64,000 nucleotides of DNA. Source: Actinomycetospora soli (GTDB taxonomy: Bacteria; Actinomycetota; Actinomycetes; Mycobacteriales; Pseudonocardiaceae). The notes below the pieces were generated by a model. It was not told the DNA's origin and did no database searches. It saw only the letters and a list, made by a program, of their open reading frames with translations. The stretch spans positions 62,001 to 126,000 of the forward strand of contig NZ_JAJNDA010000013.1 in assembly GCF_021026295.1 (NCBI RefSeq), written 5' to 3'. Position numbers and translations under genes: made by a program. Below are positions 49,700 to 55,683 of this stretch, in pieces. Each line of letters begins with the position of its first letter. Position 1 is the stretch's first letter.

Positions 49700-50670
49700 C
49701 GGCGGTCCTCGCCCGTTCCCGACGGCGGGTCCTGCCGCTCCCGGGTTCGCTCGGCGCGTACGCCGTGCGGCGGCTCGGCCTCGGTGTGGCGCAGATCCTG
49801 GTGGTCGCGGTCGTGGTGTTCCTGCTGACCGACCGGCTCTCCGGCGACGCCGCCGTCGTCATCGCGGGCGACGACCCGGACCCGGCGGTGATCGCGGCGC
49901 TGCGCACGGAGCTGGGGCTGGACCGGCCGGTGTGGGAACGCCTCGGCGCGTGGCTCGGCGGCGCCCTGACCGGGGACCTCGGGACCTCGCTGATCACCGG
50001 GCGGGCGGTGACCGCCGTGATCGCCGACGGGCTGCCGGTGACGCTGCTGCTGGCGGCCCTCACGCTCGTCGTCCTGGTCCCGCTGTCCCTGGCGCTCGGG
50101 ATGCTCGCCGCGCGCCGGGAGGGCGGGACGGCCGACCGCGTCGTCACCGCGACGACGATCGGGCTGTACTCGCTGCCGGAGTTCGCGCTCGGCGTCGTGC
50201 TCGTGACCGTGTTCGCCGTGCAGCTGGGCTGGCTGCCGCCGACCGGGATCGGGGTCGCGGAGCCCGCGGTGTTCGTGCTGCCGATCGTCGTGCTGCTCGC
50301 CCGGCCGGTGTGCTCGCTGTCCCGGCTCGTGCGGGCCGGCCTGGTCGACGCGCTCGCCGCCGACCACGTCGCCCACGCCCGCCGGCTCGGCTTCTCCCCG
50401 CGCGCGGTGCTCTGGCGCCACGCCCTGCCCGGCGCCGTGACCCCGGCGGTCCAGCAGCTCGCGCGGACCACCGACTGGCTGATCGGCGGTGTCGTCGTGG
50501 TCGAGGCCGTGTTCGTCCTGCCCGGGCTCGGCACCGCACTCGTCGACACCATCACCGCCCGCGACGTCCCGGTGGTCGCCGGGCTCGCGCTCGTGCTCGC
50601 GACCGGCACCGTCCTGCTCAACCTGGGCGCCGACCTGCTCGCGCGGGTGCTGACGCCGGTGGCGTCGTGA
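49696..50670 (+). CDS. ABC transporter permease (DppB/NikB type)
   Basis: 324 residues, six helices. The N-terminal helix (LGLGVAQILVVAVVVFLLTD) is followed by the long outer loop with LRTELGLDRPVWERLGAWLG, typical of DppB/NikB. The EAA loop that docks on the ATPase is DHVAHARRLGFSPRAVLWRH ending ALPG. Short R-rich N terminus SRRRVLPLPG is encoded partly by a family C palindrome. GTGA overlap with the binding-protein gene. Confidence 0.88.
   Translation: MTAVLARSRRRVLPLPGSLGAYAVRRLGLGVAQILVVAVVVFLLTDRLSGDAAVVIAGDDPDPAVIAALRTELGLDRPVWERLGAWLGGALTGDLGTSLITGRAVTAVIADGLPVTLLLAALTLVVLVPLSLALGMLAARREGGTADRVVTATTIGLYSLPEFALGVVLVTVFAVQLGWLPPTGIGVAEPAVFVLPIVVLLARPVCSLSRLVRAGLVDALAADHVAHARRLGFSPRAVLWRHALPGAVTPAVQQLARTTDWLIGGVVVVEAVFVLPGLGTALVDTITARDVPVVAGLALVLATGTVLLNLGADLLARVLTPVAS
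49716..49731. repeat. Family C short palindrome, copy 6
   Basis: TTCCCGACGGCGGGTC, 20 bp inside the first permease gene, read RSRRRV in its cytosolic N terminus. Confidence 0.6.
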
Positions 50671-51437
50671 GGGGCCGGCTGCTGCCCGGGCTCGTGCTGC
50701 TCGCGGTCCCGCTGCTGGTGACGGTCGTGGGTCCGCTCGTGGCGCCGGCGTTCTCCGGCCGCGGCGTGGCGTTCGGGAGCACCGGGGTGTTCGGCGGCGA
50801 CTTCGTCGGCCGCGACGTGCTGGGCCAGGTGCTGCGCGGGGGAGCGTCGGTGGTCGGGGTCGCGGTGCTCGCGACGCTCGTGACCTACGCGGTCGCCGTG
50901 CCCCTGGCGCTGCTCGCGGCGACCACGGCGCGCCGCGCGGTGGACGAGGCCGTGATGCGCCCGCTCGACGTCGTCGTCGCGATGCCCTCGATGCTGCTGG
51001 TGCTGCTGCTCGTCCCGATCGTCCCGGGATCCGCGCTGGTCGTGGCCGCGGTCGTGGCCCTGATCAACCTGCCCGACGTCGTCCGGATCGTGCGGGCGAC
51101 CGCGCTCGCGGTGGCCGCCGGGACGACGGTGGAGGCGCTGCGGATGCAGGGCGAGGGCCGCGTCCGGGTCGGCGCCTACGTGCTGCGCTCGGTGCGCCGG
51201 GTGGTGCTCACCGACGTCGGCACGCGGTTCACCGGCGCGCTGTACCTGGTGGCGTCGGCGGCCTTCCTCGGCGTGGGGCTGTCGGCGGACGACCCGAACT
51301 GGGCCGTGATGGTCGACGCCAACCGCGACGGGCTGTTCGTCAACCCGGCGGCGACCGTCGTGCCGGCGCTGCTGATCATCGCGCTGTCGGTCGGGGCGAA
51401 CCTGACCTCCGACCGGCTGCTGGGAGGCGCCCGGTGA
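50667..51437 (+). CDS. ABC transporter permease (DppC/NikC type)
   Basis: 256 residues, shorter than the usual 280-300, mainly by a reduced N terminus. FGSTGVFGGDFVGRDVLGQV is the periplasmic D-x-x-G-R-D-x-x loop typical of DppC, and the docking EAA loop is TTVEALRMQGEGRVRVGAYV. Six helices are recognisable, including LLLVPIVPGSALVVAAVVAL and TVVPALLIIALSVGANLTSD. Four-base overlaps on both sides. Confidence 0.85.
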   Translation: MRGRLLPGLVLLAVPLLVTVVGPLVAPAFSGRGVAFGSTGVFGGDFVGRDVLGQVLRGGASVVGVAVLATLVTYAVAVPLALLAATTARRAVDEAVMRPLDVVVAMPSMLLVLLLVPIVPGSALVVAAVVALINLPDVVRIVRATALAVAAGTTVEALRMQGEGRVRVGAYVLRSVRRVVLTDVGTRFTGALYLVASAAFLGVGLSADDPNWAVMVDANRDGLFVNPAATVVPALLIIALSVGANLTSDRLLGGAR

Positions 51438-52939
51438 TCTCCGTGGAAGGGCTCCGGATCACGGCCGGGGCGTCCGTCCTGGTGAACGACCTGTCGTTCG
51501 CCGTCCGGGCCGGTCGCGTGCTCGCGCTGGTGGGGGAGTCGGGCAGCGGCAAGACCTCGACGGCCCTGGCGCTGCTGGGCGAGGCCCGGGCGGGGACGTC
51601 CGTGTCGGGCGCGGTCGCGGTGGACGGGTCCGTCGGCTACGTCCCCCAGCACCCGGGCGCGGTGCTGCACCCGGTGCGGCGGGTCGGGTCGGTGCTGCGG
51701 GAGATCGCGCGACATCACGGCCGGCCGCGCGCGGCCGTGCACGAGGCGCTGCGCCGGGCCCAGGTGGCCGATCCCGACGAACTCCTCGGCCGGCACCGCC
51801 ACCAGCTCTCGGGCGGGCAGCAGCAGCGGGTCGTGCTCGCCCAGGCGCTGCTCGGCGGCGCGCAGGTGATCGTGGCCGACGAGCCGACCACCGGGCAGGA
51901 CACCCCGACCCGCCGTCGGGTGGCGGAGGAGCTGGCGGCGGTCGTCGCGGACGGCGTGACGCTCGTGCTCTGCAGCCACGACCTGGCGCTCGTGCGGGCC
52001 CTGGCCGACGACGTGGTGGTGCTGCGCGACGGCGTGGCGGTGGAGCAGGGCCCGGCCGCCGAGGTGCTGGGCGCGCCGCGGCACGCGTACACGCGGGCAC
52101 TCGTGGGGGCCGACGGCACCTCCGGTGTCAGCGGTGGCCCACGGTGCGCGCCCAGTGTCAGCGGTGGGCCACGGCTGACACCGGAGGCACCCCTGCTCGC
52201 GGCCACCGACGTCACCGCCGACCACCGGGCGCGCGGCCGGTCCCGGCGCGCGCTGCACGGGGTGTCGCTGGAGCTGGGACCCGGCGCCCGGGTCGCGCTG
52301 GTCGGCCGGTCGGGCAGCGGCAAGACGACCCTCGCGCGCGTGCTCGCCGGCCTGCACGCCCCGTCGTCGGGACGGGTGGAGCTGCGCGGCGAGCCGCTCG
52401 CGCCGCGCCTGACCCGGCGTCGTCGGGAGCAGGTCGCGGCCGTCCAGTACGTCTTCCAGGACGCGCGGGCCTCGTTCGACGAGCACCGTCCCGTCCTCGC
52501 CCAGGTCGCCCGGACCGCCCTGCTGCTGCGCGGCCACGACGACGCCGAGGCGCGGGCGCGCGCAATGCTGGCCCGGGTGGGGCTGGACGAGGCGGTCGTG
52601 ACGCGGCCGCCCCGGTCGCTCTCCGGCGGTGAACTGGCCCGCGCGGCCCTCGCGCGGGCCCTGCTCGCGGAACCGGACGTGCTCGTCTGCGACGAGGTGA
52701 CCGCCGGGCTGGACACGCTCACCCGCGCCGGGATCCTCGACCTGCTCGACGGGATCGGGGCGGCGCTGCTCGTGGTGACCCACGACCCGGCGGTGGTCAC
52801 CCGGCTCGCGGACGAGGTGGTCGTGCTCGACGACGGGCGGGTGGTCGAGCGGGGACCGGCGGCGCAGGTGCTCGCCGATCCCCGCGAGGACCTCACCCGC
52901 GCGCTGCTGGGCTCCCCGGTGCCGACCCCGACGCGGTGA
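51434..52939 (+). CDS. Fused ABC ATPase (DppD-DppF in one protein) with a repeat-encoded linker
   Basis: 501 residues with two nucleotide-binding domains. Domain 1 (1-225): Walker A GESGSGKTSTALALLG, signature LSGGQQQRVVLAQALL, Walker B VIVADEPTTGQDTP. Domain 2 (255-501): GRSGSGKTTLARVLAG, signature SLSGGELARAALARALL, VLVCDEVTAGLD. Residues about 229-250 ([20 protein letters not shown]) derive from a 69-bp family A repeat placed exactly between the domains. Most Dpp/Nik importers use two separate ATPases, so this fused form needs no partner and completes the importer. Confidence 0.88.
   Translation: MISVEGLRITAGASVLVNDLSFAVRAGRVLALVGESGSGKTSTALALLGEARAGTSVSGAVAVDGSVGYVPQHPGAVLHPVRRVGSVLREIARHHGRPRAAVHEALRRAQVADPDELLGRHRHQLSGGQQQRVVLAQALLGGAQVIVADEPTTGQDTPTRRRVAEELAAVVADGVTLVLCSHDLALVRALADDVVVLRDGVAVEQGPAAEVLGAPRHAYTRALVGADGTSGVSGGPRCAPSVSGGPRLTPEAPLLAATDVTADHRARGRSRRALHGVSLELGPGARVALVGRSGSGKTTLARVLAGLHAPSSGRVELRGEPLAPRLTRRRREQVAAVQYVFQDARASFDEHRPVLAQVARTALLLRGHDDAEARARAMLARVGLDEAVVTRPPRSLSGGELARAALARALLAEPDVLVCDEVTAGLDTLTRAGILDLLDGIGAALLVVTHDPAVVTRLADEVVVLDDGRVVERGPAAQVLADPREDLTRALLGSPVPTPTR
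52119..52187. repeat. Family A element, copy 3
   Basis: 69 bp, 23 codons, with perfect 14-bp terminal inverted repeats CCTCCGGTGTCAGC and GCTGACACCGGAGG. Inside are two TCAGCGGTGG units joined by GCGCGCCCAGTG. The best preserved copy of the family. Confidence 0.8.
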
Positions 52940-53486
52940 GCGCGGGGACGTCGATCTCGAAGTGCACGACGCTCGTGCCGTCCGCGCGACCGTCGTGCAC
53001 CTCGCGGGCCAGGCCGCGCCAGAACGCCTCCGCGCCCGGCACGGAGACGTTCGAGTGCAGGTAGATCGTGTCGTAGCCGCCGTCGGCCGCCACCGCGTCG
53101 ACGGCGGCCGCGACCAGCTCGCGGGCGAGCCCCCGGCGCCGGTGCGCGGCCCGGACGTACACGCGGAAGATCTGCGCGACCGTCGGCCCGGAGTAGCGCT
53201 CGACCAGCCACGGCGCGTGCGGCGGGTGGTTCGGCCCCTGGTTGCGCACGGCCGTCGTCCCGACCACCTCGCCGCCGGGCGCGAGGGCGACGACGAGGTG
53301 CTGGCGCGGGGTGTCCAGGTAGGTGCCCTCGAGGTCGACGACGTCGCGGTGCCACCGCGGCACGTACCCCGTGCCGAGCTCGCCGTAGAAGGTGTCGAGC
53401 ATGACCGACCGGGCGCCGTCGAGCACCGGTCCGCCGCGGTCGGCGTCGTCGACGGGACGGACGAGGTAGCCGTCGGTGCGGATCAT
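52893..53486 (-). CDS. GNAT-family N-acetyltransferase
   Basis: 197 residues. Acetyl-CoA binding site: [20 protein letters not shown] (the V-x-x-x-x-R-x-x-G-x-A pattern), followed by AAAVDAVAADGGYDTIYLHS; N-terminal half has VVALAPGGEVVGTTAVRNQG. Substrate unknown. It is convergent with the ABC ATPase gene and overlaps its 3' end by 47 bp, so it is not part of that operon's transcript. Confidence 0.78.
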   Translation of the reverse strand: MIRTDGYLVRPVDDADRGGPVLDGARSVMLDTFYGELGTGYVPRWHRDVVDLEGTYLDTPRQHLVVALAPGGEVVGTTAVRNQGPNHPPHAPWLVERYSGPTVAQIFRVYVRAAHRRRGLARELVAAAVDAVAADGGYDTIYLHSNVSVPGAEAFWRGLAREVHDGRADGTSVVHFEIDVPALTASGSAPGSPAARG

Positions 53487-53520
53487 GTCGCGACCCTATG
53501 GCAACTGCAGAGCGCGGCAG

Positions 53521-53536
53521 GACCCGCCGTCGGGAA
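53521..53536. repeat. Family C short palindrome, copy 7
   Basis: GACCCGCCGTCGGGAA in the gap between the acetyltransferase and the small secreted protein, 6 bp beyond the latter's stop. Confidence 0.6.
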
Positions 53537-53541
53537 CGGGG

Positions 53542-53808
53542 TCAGAGGTCGAACAGGCCGCTCGTGATCGGGGCGCCGGTGTGCGGGAACGGCCCCGCGC
53601 CCGGGACGGAGGCGGTGCCGCGGGCGCGGGCGGTGCTCGTGCCGGTGGTGCCCGCGGCGAGCAGCCCGGACGTCGTGCTCTCGGCGACCACGACGTGCCG
53701 CACCGCGGTCGACCCGGCGGACGGGGCGACGGCGGCGAGCGTGCCGGCCCCGCCGAGCGCGGCGATCCCGGCGAGGGCGGCGGTCAGTCCGAAGCGGTTC
53801 CCGGTCAT
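53542..53808 (-). CDS. Small secreted hypothetical protein
   Basis: 88 residues. Signal peptide MTGNRFGLTAALAGIAALGG then AGTLAAVAP with likely cleavage near residue 28. The mature part is Ala/Ser/Thr-rich (HVVVAESTTSGLLAAGTTGT) and ends GPFPHTGAPITSGLFDL. No family recognised. It is probably a small exported cell-wall-associated protein. Confidence 0.55.
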   Translation of the reverse strand: MTGNRFGLTAALAGIAALGGAGTLAAVAPSAGSTAVRHVVVAESTTSGLLAAGTTGTSTARARGTASVPGAGPFPHTGAPITSGLFDL

Positions 53809-53979
53809 GACGACGAGCCTGGGTCCCGGCGGTGGGGCCGAGCTCGGAGATCGATGTGGACCGGCTGTGCGCCCGGGCCGGGTGCGACCGGCTCGCGGAC
53901 GTCCTCGGTCCGGTGCTCCGCGGCCTCCTCCCGGACGTGTCGGTTCCCGGTGAGGCGGACGAGACGCCAGGATGAGCGC

Positions 53980-54417
53980 ATGACCGAGAAGGACGCGGCA
54001 GCGACTCCCGACCTGACCGCGCCGTCCCCCGCCGACGGACCCACCGTCGAGCAGAAGACCGTCGCCCGCCGGGACACCCCGCCGCCCGCGGAGCGCGAGA
54101 CCGAGCGCATCCCCGGCGGCACGGCCGGGGCGCCGACCCGCACCCACGCGACCCCGAAGAAGTCCGGTCCCGGCCTCACCCGCATCGGCGGCGCATGGGT
54201 CGGGCTGATCCTGGGTGCGGTCGTCCTGGTCTTCCTCCTGATCTTCATCCTGCAGAACCTCGACCCGGCGCGGGTGCAGTTCCTCGGCCTGCAGGCGGAG
54301 CTGCCGCTCGGCATCTGGATGCTGTTCTCGGCGATCGCGGGCGTGCTGCTCCTGGCCATCCCCGGGCTCGGGCGGATGATCCAGTGGCGGCGCGCCGCGC
54401 GGGGGCCGAAGCGCTAG
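53980..54417 (+). CDS. LapA-domain membrane protein
   Basis: 145 residues. Residues 1-70 are polar, Pro/Thr/Glu-rich. Then come two helices: WVGLILGAVVLVFLLIFILQ with NLDPARVQFLGLQAELPLG, and WMLFSAIAGVLLLAIPGLGR. The Q-N-L-x-x-x-x-V-x-F pattern between them is the LapA (lipopolysaccharide assembly protein A) domain, also common in Actinobacteria that lack LPS, where its role is unknown. It ends in a basic tail MIQWRRAARGPKR. Confidence 0.8.
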   Translation: MTEKDAAATPDLTAPSPADGPTVEQKTVARRDTPPPAERETERIPGGTAGAPTRTHATPKKSGPGLTRIGGAWVGLILGAVVLVFLLIFILQNLDPARVQFLGLQAELPLGIWMLFSAIAGVLLLAIPGLGRMIQWRRAARGPKR

Positions 54418-54467
54418 ACGGAATACGAGGGTCGAGCTCTGCTCCGCTGCGTCTCCCGCGGGGCAGG

Positions 54468-55556
54468 ATGGCGGGCGTGACCTCGCGCCTCGCCCTCGCC
54501 GGAGAACCGCTCCCGACGGTCGGGCACGCCCGTGCCTACGTCTGCGGCATCACCCCGTACGACACGACCCACCTCGGGCACGCCGCCACCTTCGTCTGGG
54601 CCGACGTCGCCTCCCGCGTGCTGCGCCGGGTCGGCGTGACCGTCGAGGTCTGCCGCAACGTCACCGACGTCGACGACGTGCTCGACGCCGCCGCCGAACG
54701 GGCCGGCAGCCGGTTCGACAGCTTCGCCGCCGTCGGCCAGTTCCGTTTCGACCGGGACATGGCCGCCCTGAACGTGCGCCCGCCGGCCCACGAGCCCCGG
54801 GCGCACAACCACGTCGACGACGTCGTCCGCCTCGCCGCCGGTCTCCTCGAGCGCGGCGTCGCCTACGAGCGGGACGGGGAGGTGCTGCTGCGCGCCGCCG
54901 CCGTCGGGATCACGGCGCTTCCCGACGACGGGTCCTCGCAGGTCCCGCCCTCGGCCCGCGCCGACGACCCGGCCGACCCCACGGTCTGGCGCCCCGCCCT
55001 GCCGGGAGAGGCGGCGTGGCCCAGCCCGTGGGGCGACGGCCGCCCCGGCTGGCACGCGGAGTGCGCGGCGATGGCGCTGTCGGTGCTCGGCCCGGCGGTC
55101 GACCTGCACGTCGGCGGCGCGGACCTGCGCCACCCGCACCACACCGCCATGGGCGCGATGGCCGAGGCGATGACCGGGGTGCGCCCCTTCGCCCGGGCGC
55201 GCCTGCACGTCGGGACGGTGCAGGTCGATGGCGCCAAGATGGCGAAGTCGGCGGGCAACCTCGTGCTCGTGTCCGACCTGCTCGAGTCCTGGCCCGCCGC
55301 CGCGGTGCGCCTCCTCGTGCTCGACCGGCCGTGGGCGCAGGCGTGGGACGTCCGGCCCGACGACGTCGCCGCGGCCGCCGACCGGCTCGAGCGCCTCTTC
55401 TCGGCCGCCGGGCGGCACGTCGACGGTGCGGGCGCCACCGACGCGGTCGTCGGGGCGCTGCTCGACGACCTCGACGTCCCCGCCGCGCTCGCCGTCGCGG
55501 AGGCCGAGGGCGGGGAGGCCGCGCGGGTGGCGCTCTCCGTGTTGGGGCTGACCTGA
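54468..55556 (+). CDS. MshC/CysS-like ligase, short form
   Basis: 362 residues of the class I cysteinyl-tRNA synthetase superfamily. YVCGITPYDTTHLGHAATFV carries the zinc Cys and the HIGH motif (HLGH), GWHAECAAM and GGADLRHPHH supply the other zinc ligands, and GAKMAKSAGN is the KMSKS motif. It lacks the tRNA-anticodon-binding end of CysS. MshC, which adds cysteine to glucosaminyl-inositol in mycothiol synthesis, opens the same way (YVCGITPYD) but has about 410 residues and a longer N terminus. It may be MshC or a paralogue that activates cysteine for another purpose. ATG 54468; a family C repeat lies inside. Confidence 0.75.
   Translation: MAGVTSRLALAGEPLPTVGHARAYVCGITPYDTTHLGHAATFVWADVASRVLRRVGVTVEVCRNVTDVDDVLDAAAERAGSRFDSFAAVGQFRFDRDMAALNVRPPAHEPRAHNHVDDVVRLAAGLLERGVAYERDGEVLLRAAAVGITALPDDGSSQVPPSARADDPADPTVWRPALPGEAAWPSPWGDGRPGWHAECAAMALSVLGPAVDLHVGGADLRHPHHTAMGAMAEAMTGVRPFARARLHVGTVQVDGAKMAKSAGNLVLVSDLLESWPAAAVRLLVLDRPWAQAWDVRPDDVAAAADRLERLFSAAGRHVDGAGATDAVVGALLDDLDVPAALAVAEAEGGEAARVALSVLGLT
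54919..54934. repeat. Family C short palindrome, copy 8
   Basis: TTCCCGACGACGGGTC in the MshC/CysS-like gene, read LPDDGS near residue 152, in a loop not conserved in the family. Confidence 0.6.
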
Positions 55557-55573
55557 TCACCGCGCCCGGTGAT
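55556..55573 (+). terminator. Small hairpin at the ligase stop codon
   Basis: ATCACCG/CGGTGAT, 7-bp stem, loop CGCC, overlapping the last base of the stop and followed by GCTTCTGT. A weak terminator candidate. Confidence 0.4.
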
Positions 55574-55683
55574 GCTTCTGTGACACGCGGGACGGATGTG
55601 CCGCGAAACGGGGGTCCGCTGCCTACGGTGTGACGTCGGGTCACGACGCTCGAGTCGTCCCGGGGGGTGCGGAGGAGGGCGTG

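Noticed and set aside
54516-54540. CTCCCGACGGTCGGGCAC near the ligase start as another family C copy
   Set aside because: It has the CCCGAC/GTCGGG arms but lacks the NCGGGTC end; kept out of the count.
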